Shown here piece after piece: positions 6,340 through 12,581 of a stretch of DNA of 12,581 nucleotides; positions within the stretch are counted from its first letter, which is position 1; each line of letters starts with the position of its first letter. Under the pieces are notes generated by a model. That model worked only from the letters and a program-made list of their open reading frames with translations. It was not told where the DNA came from and made no database searches. A program made the translations under genes and the position numbers. The stretch is from assembly GCA_016868955.1 (NCBI GenBank), contig VGFF01000062.1, positions 1-12,581 of the forward strand, in the 5' to 3' direction. Source of the DNA: Armatimonadota bacterium (GTDB taxonomy: Bacteria > Sysuimicrobiota > Sysuimicrobiia > Sysuimicrobiales > VGFF01).

Positions 6340-7425
6340 CTAGCGCTTCCGCAAGAACGCGGGGATGTCGATGTCGTCGATGACCGGTCTGGTGGGTGTG
6401 GGCGCGGTGGGCGCGGGCGACGCTTCCGGCATTCCCATCTGGGCCGGCAGGTCGTCCGGCACGGCCTTAATGCCGCGCTCGAATCCGGTCGCGATGACGG
6501 TGATGCGCACTTCGTCGCCGATCGCCTCGTCGATGACGGCGCCGAAGATGATGTTCGCTTCCGGATCGGCCGCGTCGGTGATGACCTGCGCCGCATCGTT
6601 CACTTCGGAGAGGCTGACGTTCAGGCCGCCGGTGATGCTGAGCAGGACGCCGCGCGCGCCTTCCATCGAGGTTTCCAACAGGGGGCTGCTGATCGCTTCC
6701 CGGGCCGCGCGGACGGCCCGATCCTCGCCGGCGGCGGCGCCGATGCCGATGAGCGCGGCGCCGGCCTCAGCCATGACCGTGCGTACGTCCGCGAAGTCGA
6801 GGTTGATCAACCCCGGCACTGTGATGAGATCGGCGATGCCCTGCACCGCTTGCCGCAGGATGTCGTCGGCCTTGCGGAACGACTCGATCAAGGACATGGA
6901 GCGGTCGACGATGTGCAGCAGGCGATCGTTGGGGATCGTGATCAGCGTATTGACCTGCTGCTTGAGGTTGTCGATCCCGACTTCGGCAGAGACGGCGCGG
7001 CGTCGGCCCTCGAACGAGAACGGCCGCGTGACGACGCCGATCGTCAGGGCGCCGAGATCGCGCGCGATGCGGGCGATGATCGGCGCGCCGCCGGTCCCGG
7101 TGCCTCCGCCCATGCCGGCCGTGACGAAGACCATGTCCGCGCCTTCCAGCGCTTCCTGCAGGTCGTCGTGGGACTCCTCCGCCGCGGCGCGCCCGACTTC
7201 CGGATCGCCGCCGGCCCCGAGGCCGCGCGTCACCTTGGCGCCGATGTGGATCTTCTTCTCCGCCTGGGAGATCGCGAGCGCCTGACTATCGGTGTTGATC
7301 GCGATGAATTCGACGCCGCGCAACCCGGCGCTGATCATGCGGTTCACGGCGTTGCTCCCGCCGCCGCCCACTCCGACCACTTTGATCGAAGCGAAACGCC
7401 GCAGGTCGCGTTCGAGGTTGGCCAT
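6340..7425 (-). CDS. ftsZ: Cell division GTPase FtsZ
   Basis: The tubulin-like GTPase that polymerises into the Z ring, 361 residues. The N-terminal nucleotide-binding part has GVGGGGSNAVNRM (18-30), the tubulin signature GGGTGTGGAP (107-115) and TRPFSFEG (133-140). The synergy (T7) loop is NLDFADV (208-214), whose Asp210 and Asp213 complete the partner subunit's GTPase site. The C-terminal domain runs to about 321. A short linker (about 322-346) leads to the conserved tail DIDIPAFLRKR, which binds FtsA and similar partners. The start at ATG 7425 is set by GGAGG at 7432-7436, six bases upstream; the frame runs further upstream but that part lies in ftsA. The 67-base gap from ftsA contains a TAGAAT (7464-7469) resembling a -10 box but no -35 partner. 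Confidence 0.99.
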   Translation of the reverse strand: MANLERDLRRFASIKVVGVGGGGSNAVNRMISAGLRGVEFIAINTDSQALAISQAEKKIHIGAKVTRGLGAGGDPEVGRAAAEESHDDLQEALEGADMVFVTAGMGGGTGTGGAPIIARIARDLGALTIGVVTRPFSFEGRRRAVSAEVGIDNLKQQVNTLITIPNDRLLHIVDRSMSLIESFRKADDILRQAVQGIADLITVPGLINLDFADVRTVMAEAGAALIGIGAAAGEDRAVRAAREAISSPLLETSMEGARGVLLSITGGLNVSLSEVNDAAQVITDAADPEANIIFGAVIDEAIGDEVRITVIATGFERGIKAVPDDLPAQMGMPEASPAPTAPTPTRPVIDDIDIPAFLRKR

Positions 7426-7431
7426 CTGCTT

Positions 7432-7436
7432 CCTCC
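7432..7436 (-). promoter_or_regulatory. Strong ribosome binding site of ftsZ
   Basis: GGAGG on the minus strand, 6 bases before ATG 7425. It excludes the longer in-frame start near 7563, which lies inside ftsA. Confidence 0.9.
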
Positions 7437-7492
7437 GTCCTGTCTGGTGCGGATGTTTTCTCGATTCTACTCCCGGCTGGTCCACGCGCGCC

Positions 7493-8737
7493 CTACTCTC
7501 CTTGCAGCGCGCCGCGCAGCCACGCGGTCGCGCGCTGCCACCATCCGCCGCCAGCGCCGTCACGATCGCGGGCCGCGAACGCCTCGCCGCGGCCGCGGGC
7601 CTCGTACAGGACGAGTCCGACCGCCGTCGCGTACGCCGGGCTGTTCACGGTATCGGCCAGGCCGGAGATGTTCTCGGGGCTGCCGATGCGCGTCGGAATG
7701 CCGAGCCGATCCGTCGCCATCTCGGCCAACCCGCGCAGCTGCGCCGTGCCGCCGGTCAATACCATGCCCGCCGGAATCCGTTGCTGGTACCCGGAGCCTC
7801 GCACTTGGGCGCGGATCATGCCGAGAATCTCGTCGACGCGAGGCTCGATGATCTCGACCAAGAATCGCCGCGGCAAGACCTTGGGGTCGCGGTCGCCGAC
7901 GCCGAGAACCTCGACGAGCTCGCCTTCGGAAGCCATGTAGGACGCGGCGGCGCCGTAGCGGGCCTTCAGCTTCTCCGCCTCGGCCGCGGCCGTCCGCAAC
8001 CCAACCGCGATGTCGTTCGTGATGTGATGACCGCCGACGGGCAGCACGACAGTGTGGACGAGGCCGCCATCGATGAAGATGCCCAAGCTCGAGGTGCCGC
8101 CGCCGATGTCGCAGACCGCGACGCCAAGATCGCGCTCGGCCGCCGAGAGGACGGCTTCGGCCGAGGCGAGCGGCTCCAAGACCATCTCGTCGACCTCCAA
8201 TCCCGCTTCCCGAACGCACTTCACGACGTTTGCCAGCAGCGTGGTCGCCCCGGTGACGATCTGCGCCTCCATCTCGAGGCGCGTTCCGAACATGCCGACG
8301 GGATTGCGTACGCCTTCCTGGCCGTCGACGACGAAGTGCCGGGAGAGCAAGTGGATGACTTCACGGTCGGCGGCCGGAATCGCCGCGATGCGCGCCGCTT
8401 CCTTCACGCGCGCGACGTCCGACTCGCCGATCTGCCGGTCGCTGCGCGCGACCGCGACGACGCCGCGGCTGTTCTGCGATGCGATGTGCTGTCCCGAGAC
8501 CGCCACGAAGGTCGACGAAACCTCGTGGCCGCACATCCGCTCCGCTTTTTCGATCGCTTCTTGGATCGCCCGGGTCGTCGCGTCCAGGTCGGTCACGACA
8601 CCGCGTTTCAGGCCGACCGAAGGCGCCCTGCCCATGCCTGCGATGTGGACTTCGCCGTCCTCGTCGCGCTCGGCGACAATCGCGCAGACCTTGGTGGTGC
8701 CGATGTCAAGGCCCACCAATACTCTCTTACGGGGCAA
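7493..8737 (-). CDS. ftsA: Cell division protein FtsA (actin-like membrane anchor of FtsZ)
   Basis: An actin-fold ATPase that tethers FtsZ to the membrane and recruits later divisome proteins, 414 residues. Phosphate 1 is GLDIGTTKVCAI (9-20), phosphate 2 is DIGGGTSSLGIF (210-221) and the adenosine motif is LTGGTAQLRG (327-336). The FtsA-specific 1C domain covers about residues 85-165. The C-terminus is a Gly-rich spacer followed by an amphipathic helix GWWQRATAWLRGAL (398-411), the expected membrane-targeting sequence. The start codon is TTG at 8737, supported by GGAGG at 8744-8748 with a 6-base spacer and by the usual short lead before GLDIGTTK. The ftsQ stop is 90 bases upstream. A 17-codon reading frame overlaps this start (see 8727-8780), so translation may be influenced by it. 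Confidence 0.98.
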   Translation of the reverse strand: MPRKRVLVGLDIGTTKVCAIVAERDEDGEVHIAGMGRAPSVGLKRGVVTDLDATTRAIQEAIEKAERMCGHEVSSTFVAVSGQHIASQNSRGVVAVARSDRQIGESDVARVKEAARIAAIPAADREVIHLLSRHFVVDGQEGVRNPVGMFGTRLEMEAQIVTGATTLLANVVKCVREAGLEVDEMVLEPLASAEAVLSAAERDLGVAVCDIGGGTSSLGIFIDGGLVHTVVLPVGGHHITNDIAVGLRTAAAEAEKLKARYGAAASYMASEGELVEVLGVGDRDPKVLPRRFLVEIIEPRVDEILGMIRAQVRGSGYQQRIPAGMVLTGGTAQLRGLAEMATDRLGIPTRIGSPENISGLADTVNSPAYATAVGLVLYEARGRGEAFAARDRDGAGGGWWQRATAWLRGALQGE

Positions 8738-8780
8738 GGAGAACCTCCGGTGTCATCTCGATAACAGGCAGGTATTCCAT
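8727..8780 (-). other. Possible 17-codon leader frame overlapping the ftsA start
   Basis: ATG 8780 opens a frame encoding MEYLPVIEMTPEVLLAP and ends at TAA 8729-8727, eight bases inside ftsA. The GGAGG that serves ftsA lies within it. Its own upstream GGGAGGA is about 17 bases from the ATG, too far for a good ribosome binding site. It could be a chance frame or a weak translational-coupling element. Confidence 0.2.
8744..8748 (-). promoter_or_regulatory. Strong ribosome binding site deciding the TTG start of ftsA
   Basis: GGAGG on the minus strand, 6 bases before TTG 8737. No ATG or GTG in the ftsA frame is better placed, so the unusual TTG start is well supported. Confidence 0.9.
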
Positions 8781-8827
8781 GGACCGCGCAGGGGGTCCTC
8801 CCGCGGTGAATCGCGGTCGGTCTCGCG

Positions 8828-9679
8828 CTAGTGCGACGATTTCGCTGGATTCGCGGGCGAAGGCGCGCCGGGCGCGGGTCGCACGACGACGTTATCACCG
8901 AATCGGAGATCGATGGTCCCGATCGTCTCGATGCGCGATCCCAAGCCCTGCGCGATCTGCCAGGCGAGCGGCAGCTTCTCACGCAGCGCGCTCGGCGATC
9001 GCACGAGGGCCGACGGCCCGGACGAGAGCGTCACGTCGAGATCGCCTTGCCCTGTGATGCGAATGGCGCGCACGCGGGCGCGATGGGTCGGATCGAGTGC
9101 CTTCAACGCCTCCGCCGTCTCGCGCACGAGCCGCAGCGGGATCGGCTGTCCGAGGCGCAGCCAAGGCAGCAGCGCATCGTCGACCGACACCGCGAGCAGC
9201 GCGCCCGGCTCTTCGGCATGCCGGAACGGCACCGCCTCGGCGTCGAGCACGAGAAACGCGGCTGGCGCTTCCGTGAAGCGCAGCGCGATCACGGGGACGC
9301 GTTCGACGACCTCGATCTGCAGCGTCGATGGCCAGGCGGCGCGAACGGACGCCGCCCGCACGGCAGGCAACGCCTCCAACCGCTCGGCAGCCGCGGCGAC
9401 GTCGATCGCGCTCAGCCGTGTTCCCAACGAGATGCCGGCGGCAGCGGCGATCGCTTCGGCGGGAAGGGTCTTCGTGCCGGCCACCTGAATCTGCTCGACG
9501 CGGAAGAACGAGGACGACGGCAGCGAGAAGAGGGCCGCGACGAAGCAAGCGAGGATCGCCAAGCGAAGCGTGGGCCAGGGGCAGCGTTCGCGACGCGACG
9601 GTGCCGATCGCGCGCCGGCGCGCGCGTCCTCATTCGGCGGGACCTCTCCCGGGCGCGGCGGCGCGGCGGCGTCCGTCAT
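8828..9679 (-). CDS. ftsQ: Cell division protein FtsQ/DivIB
   Basis: A single-pass divisome protein that links early and late division proteins, 283 residues. It has a Pro/Arg-rich cytoplasmic N-terminus (1-36), a membrane segment LRLAILACFVAALFSL (about 38-53) and a POTRA domain (about 58-128: FRVEQIQVAGTKTL to LQIEVVERVPV). A beta domain (about 129-268) follows, ending in TIDLRFGDNVVVRP (255-268), a well-conserved FtsQ strand. The last 15 residues are Pro/Ala/Ser-rich and likely disordered. The start at ATG 9679 overlaps the murB stop (ATGA) with a GGGGGAG about 11 bases upstream. The same frame stays open far upstream inside murB, but that is a shadow. Sequence identity in this family is low; order, topology and the POTRA pattern support the call. 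Confidence 0.95.
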   Translation of the reverse strand: MTDAAAPPRPGEVPPNEDARAGARSAPSRRERCPWPTLRLAILACFVAALFSLPSSSFFRVEQIQVAGTKTLPAEAIAAAAGISLGTRLSAIDVAAAAERLEALPAVRAASVRAAWPSTLQIEVVERVPVIALRFTEAPAAFLVLDAEAVPFRHAEEPGALLAVSVDDALLPWLRLGQPIPLRLVRETAEALKALDPTHRARVRAIRITGQGDLDVTLSSGPSALVRSPSALREKLPLAWQIAQGLGSRIETIGTIDLRFGDNVVVRPAPGAPSPANPAKSSH

Positions 9680-10623
9680 CGGGAAGGGAACTCCCCCACG
9701 AGCTTCACTTCCAGCTCCAATTCGACGCCGAAGCGCTCGCGCACGCGATGCCGCACGTCGTCGACGAGCGTCAGGACGTCGGCGGCACGCCCGCCGCCCG
9801 CGTTGATCATGTAGTTCGCGTGCACGTCGGAGACTTCGACCGCGCCGGAGCGGAGACCCTTCGCGCCAGCGGCGTCGATGAGCCGGCCGGCAGCGTCGCC
9901 CGGAGGATTGCGGAAGATGCATCCGGACGACGGCGGCCCGATCGGTTGCGTGCGGGCACGGTCGTCGAGCCAGCTCGCGAGGGTCGCCCTGGTCCGCCCC
10001 GGATCGGCCGGGGTCAACCGGAGCGTTACGTCGAGCACGATCCCGGGCTCGCGTTGCAGCCGGCTCGTTCGATAGGCGAACGCGAGATCGTGGCGTCCCC
10101 ACGTCTCCTCGCCGGACGGGCGCAGCACAGTCACGAAATCGGTGATCTCGTCCATGCTGTGGCCGTGGGCGCCGGCGTTCATCGCGATCGCGCCGCCGAC
10201 GGACGCGGGGATGCCGGCGGCGAACTCCAAACCGCCGAGCCCGCGCTCGGACGCGCGCATCGCCAGCGCCGGCAGGCCGGCGCCGGCTTCGGCCGTCACG
10301 CCCGTCGCCGACCACCGCGCGCGGTCGAGGCCGTGACCGATCTTGAGCACGATGCCGCTGACGCCGCGATCGGAGATCAATAGGTTGGAGCCGCGTCCGA
10401 GGATCGCGTACGGAACGCCGGCGGCGAACAACGCGCACGCGACCGCGCGCAGCTCGTCCGCCGAGCGGGGCACGACGAGAACCTCCGCCGGGCCGCCGAT
10501 GCGGAAAGAGACGTGCAGATGCAGCGGTTCCTCGCGACGCACGTCGGCGCAGGCGCCGCAAAGCGCGGCCAAGACCTCCGGCGACACGGTGGCGGGCGAC
10601 CGCGGCGCGCGCGCTCTCTTCAT
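9676..10623 (-). CDS. murB: UDP-N-acetylenolpyruvoylglucosamine reductase MurB
   Basis: An FAD enzyme that reduces UDP-GlcNAc-enolpyruvate to UDP-MurNAc with NADPH, 315 residues. FAD-binding signatures are SFRIGGPAEVLVVP (39-52), ILGRGSNLLISDRG (74-87) and GLEFAAGIPASVGGAIAMNAGAHG (131-154). The active-site region is PSSGCIFRNPPGD (231-243), with Cys235 at the proton-donor position usually held by Ser. YRTSRL (184-189) supplies the substrate Tyr/Arg pair and Glu305 in ELEVKLVG is the likely catalytic acid. The length and the lack of a long C-terminal insertion suggest a type II (Staphylococcus-like) MurB. ATG 10623 overlaps the murC stop (ATGA); an in-frame ATG 33 bases further upstream is less likely. 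Confidence 0.98.
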   Translation of the reverse strand: MKRARAPRSPATVSPEVLAALCGACADVRREEPLHLHVSFRIGGPAEVLVVPRSADELRAVACALFAAGVPYAILGRGSNLLISDRGVSGIVLKIGHGLDRARWSATGVTAEAGAGLPALAMRASERGLGGLEFAAGIPASVGGAIAMNAGAHGHSMDEITDFVTVLRPSGEETWGRHDLAFAYRTSRLQREPGIVLDVTLRLTPADPGRTRATLASWLDDRARTQPIGPPSSGCIFRNPPGDAAGRLIDAAGAKGLRSGAVEVSDVHANYMINAGGGRAADVLTLVDDVRHRVRERFGVELELEVKLVGEFPSR

Positions 10624-11978
10624 ACCGGCACGCCCTCGAGATCGCGCGCCAGCCATTCGCTGACGCGCCAGACGTCGCCGGCCCCGATCGTCGCGACGAT
10701 GTCTCCGGGGCGCAGCCGCGTCCGCACATCGAGCGCGACATCCTCCAATCTCGGAATCCAGTGAACGGGCCGTCGCGGGCCGACCGCGTCGACGATGAGA
10801 CGTGACGAGACGCCGGGCAGCGGCGCCTCATCCGCGGCATAGATGTTGGTGACGATGACCTCGTCGGCGTCGTCGAACGCGCCGGCGTAGGCCGCGTGCG
10901 TAGTCTTCGTGCGCGAGTACCGATGCGGTTGGAACACGGCGATGATGCGCGCGTCCGGCCAACCCTCGCGCAGACCGCGCAGGAACGCCTGGACCTTCAC
11001 CGGGTTGTGCGCGTAGTCGTCGACGACGAGCGGCGACTCGCGGTACACCTCGAACCGGCGGCGGACGCCTCGGAATGAAGCGAGCGCGTCGACCATCGGC
11101 GTCAACGCCCCGCCCATCTGCAAGCCGGCGGCAAGCGCCGCCGCCGCGTTCGCGGCGTTGTGCCGTCCCGGCAGCCGCAGCGTCACCGCGGCCAGCTCAC
11201 GCCCGCCACGGGACAAGAGGAAGCGGGACCGCGCGCCGCGCTGCTCGAGCACGCGCGCTCGGTAGTCGCCATCGCTCAGCCCGTACGTGAGGACGCGCCC
11301 GGGCGCCGCCGCGCGCAAGCGCAGGACGTTGGGATGATCCGCGCACAGCAGTACGAAGCCGTCGGTGGACGCCCCGCGCAGGAACGACGTGAACGTCTCC
11401 ATCAGAGCCTGCAGGTCCCCATAGTGGTCGAGGTGATCCGTCAAATCGAGGCTCGTGATGATCACGGAGTGCGCCCGCACGTGCCGCAGCGAGCCGTCGC
11501 TCTCGTCGACCTCGGCGACGATCGGGCCGCTGCCGCAGCGGGCGTGGCTCTCGAACTCGCGCACCTCGGCGCCGACGAGCGCGGACGGATCCAAGCCGCC
11601 CGCCGTCAGCGCGATGGCGGTTAGTGCCGCCGTCGTCGTCTTTCCGTGTGTACCGGCGACGCCGATCGCGGGGCGGTCCGCGAGCAGCGCCGCCAACATC
11701 TCGGCGCGGTGCCAGACCGGCAGCCCTCGTTTCCGCGCCGCGACGATCTCCGGATCCGTCGCCGGCACGGCGCGCGACGCGACGAGCCGGGTCGCGCCCG
11801 CGAGGTGCTCGGGCGCATGACCGATCGCGACGGGAATGCCGAGGTTCGTCAAACGCCACGTCGCCGGGGATTCGCGGATGTCGCAGCCCGTGACGGCGAC
11901 GCCGCGCCGGTGGAGCATCTCGGCCATACCGCTCATGCCGGCGCCGCCGATGCCCATGAAGTGGATCGGCCCGATCAT
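10620..11978 (-). CDS. murC: UDP-N-acetylmuramate-L-alanine ligase MurC
   Basis: A cytoplasmic ATP-dependent ligase adding L-Ala to UDP-MurNAc, 452 residues. The N-terminal Rossmann domain starts HFMGIGGAGMSGMAEML (6-22). The ATP P-loop is GVAGTHGKTTT (106-116), followed by VAEVDESDGSL (154-164) and ITSLDLTDHLDHYG (174-187). Late motifs are LRLPGRHNAANAAAA (267-281), FRGVRRRFE (302-310), VDDYAHNP (319-326) and AVFQPHRYSRT (347-357). MurC-specific motifs at both ends separate it from MurD, MurE and MurF. Most MurCs read DDYAHHPTE; here the second His is Asn and TE is VK. ATG 11978 overlaps the murG stop (ATGA). The same frame stays open upstream inside murG but is a shadow. Confidence 0.98.
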   Translation of the reverse strand: MIGPIHFMGIGGAGMSGMAEMLHRRGVAVTGCDIRESPATWRLTNLGIPVAIGHAPEHLAGATRLVASRAVPATDPEIVAARKRGLPVWHRAEMLAALLADRPAIGVAGTHGKTTTAALTAIALTAGGLDPSALVGAEVREFESHARCGSGPIVAEVDESDGSLRHVRAHSVIITSLDLTDHLDHYGDLQALMETFTSFLRGASTDGFVLLCADHPNVLRLRAAAPGRVLTYGLSDGDYRARVLEQRGARSRFLLSRGGRELAAVTLRLPGRHNAANAAAALAAGLQMGGALTPMVDALASFRGVRRRFEVYRESPLVVDDYAHNPVKVQAFLRGLREGWPDARIIAVFQPHRYSRTKTTHAAYAGAFDDADEVIVTNIYAADEAPLPGVSSRLIVDAVGPRRPVHWIPRLEDVALDVRTRLRPGDIVATIGAGDVWRVSEWLARDLEGVPV

Positions 11979-12581
11979 CCTTCCAGAACGCCCTCGATCT
12001 CCCGCCACACGCGCGCGGCCGCGTCCGGCCGTCCGACCGCGCGCGCCGCCGACGCCATGCGCGCAAGGCGATCCGGGTCGGAGCGCAACGCGCCGATCAG
12101 CTCCGCGAGCGCCCCGCCCGACAACGCGGCATCGGCGATCGTCAACGCGCCGCCGGCCGCCGTCAGCTCGCACGCGTTGTCTCCTTGATGCCCCGCGGCG
12201 CCAGGCAGCGGCACCAGCACCGCGGCCCGGCCGACGGCCGCGATCTCGGCGCACGTCAGCGCGCCGGCCCGCGCAATGACGAGATCGGCCATCGCATAGG
12301 CATCGCCGATCTCTTTCAGATACTCCGTCTGAACGTACCATACGCCGCCCGCCGACGCGCCGCCGGGGGGCATCCCGGCCCGCGCCGCGCCCGATTGATG
12401 CAGAATCTGCACGCCGCTGTCGTCGAGCCGGGTCGCGGCCGCGGCGACGGCGCGGTTGATCGTCGCCGCCCCTTGGCTGCCACCGAGGGCCAGGACGGTG
12501 AATGGGCCTTCCCGCAGGCCGTAGGCGGCGCGCGCGTGCGCGGCGTCGCCGCGCACGACGTTCGCCCGCACGGGCGCCCCG
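11975..12581 (-). CDS. murG: Lipid II synthase MurG, C-terminal part (5' end outside window)
   Basis: A glycosyltransferase that adds GlcNAc to lipid I at the inner membrane face. About 201 codons are visible, covering the C-terminal UDP-GlcNAc-binding domain. The frame enters from the right edge with GAPVR, the usual GNPVR boundary between domains. LALGGSQGAATIN is the nucleotide loop. The UDP-GlcNAc-binding segment ADLVIARAGALTCAEI, then PLPGAAGHQGDNA with the HQxxNA motif, confirm the family. The end at 11975 overlaps the murC start (ATGA). No frame break is seen in the visible part. Confidence 0.97.
   Translation of the reverse strand, partial: GAPVRANVVRGDAAHARAAYGLREGPFTVLALGGSQGAATINRAVAAAATRLDDSGVQILHQSGAARAGMPPGGASAGGVWYVQTEYLKEIGDAYAMADLVIARAGALTCAEIAAVGRAAVLVPLPGAAGHQGDNACELTAAGGALTIADAALSGGALAELIGALRSDPDRLARMASAARAVGRPDAAARVWREIEGVLEG

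Noticed and set aside
7464..7469. TAGAAT as a -10 box for an ftsZ promoter
   Set aside because: No TTGACA-like hexamer lies 16-18 bases upstream and there is no TG extension. It remains possible but unsupported.
5860..7851. A 663-codon plus-strand frame opposite the protease and ftsZ
   Set aside because: It crosses three unambiguous minus-strand genes, is Arg/Asp-rich low-complexity protein, and has no recognisable domain. The same applies to the long plus-strand frames at 3516-4856 and 7292-8764.
8828..10840. A longer 670-codon reading of ftsQ
   Set aside because: The upstream extension lies in another frame of murB and murC. The ATGA overlap at 9679 gives a normal-sized FtsQ.
10620..12341. 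A 573-codon reading of murC
   Set aside because: The first 121 codons overlap murG in a different frame and are Arg/Gly-rich. The MIGPIHFMGIGG start at 11978 matches the family.

Overview
The window is a GC-rich bacterial chromosome segment in which every supported gene lies on the minus strand, so transcription runs from high to low coordinates. Four gene junctions are 4-base stop/start overlaps and a fifth probably is. Recognisable families are murG, murC, murB, ftsQ, ftsA, ftsZ, an M50 site-2-type protease, an ABC-2 exporter pair, nrdR and a class II (B12-dependent) ribonucleotide reductase. The lineage is inferred only from style: high GC, many GTG/TTG starts, an FtsZ tail ending IPAFLRKR, a B12-dependent reductase, and a dcw cluster with no ddl between murB and ftsQ. 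A deep-branching, terrabacteria-like phylum such as Eremiobacterota or Armatimonadota would fit, but this is a guess that a marker-gene tree must settle.

Right part (12581 to 6340) is the distal half of a division and cell wall (dcw) cluster. MurG (partial) makes lipid II, MurC and MurB work on UDP-MurNAc synthesis, FtsQ is a divisome scaffold, FtsA anchors FtsZ to the membrane and FtsZ forms the Z ring. murG/murC, murC/murB and murB/ftsQ are joined by ATGA overlaps. Gaps of 90 and 67 bases precede ftsA and ftsZ, each of which has its own strong GGAGG ribosome binding site.

Middle part (6333 to 3261) holds three genes packed behind ftsZ: a membrane metalloprotease of the EGY/site-2 type, an ABC ATPase and its ABC-2 (NatB-like) permease. 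They look co-transcribed with the division genes or with each other.

Left part (3260 to 1) is a nucleotide-reduction unit. A 288-base intergenic region contains two NrdR-box-like palindromes with centres exactly 31 bp apart, then nrdR, then nrdJ, which runs off the left edge. This reads as a self-regulated nrdR-nrdJ operon. The visible reductase tail is unusual: its TSCPD-type domain has lost the usual cysteines and is followed by a Gly/Asn/His repeat encoded by an 18-bp tandem repeat.

I see no tRNA, rRNA, CRISPR array, insertion sequence or prophage gene, and no convincing new defence or mobile system. The most useful leads are the NrdR operator pair, the reductase tail, and the protease/ABC module attached to ftsZ.
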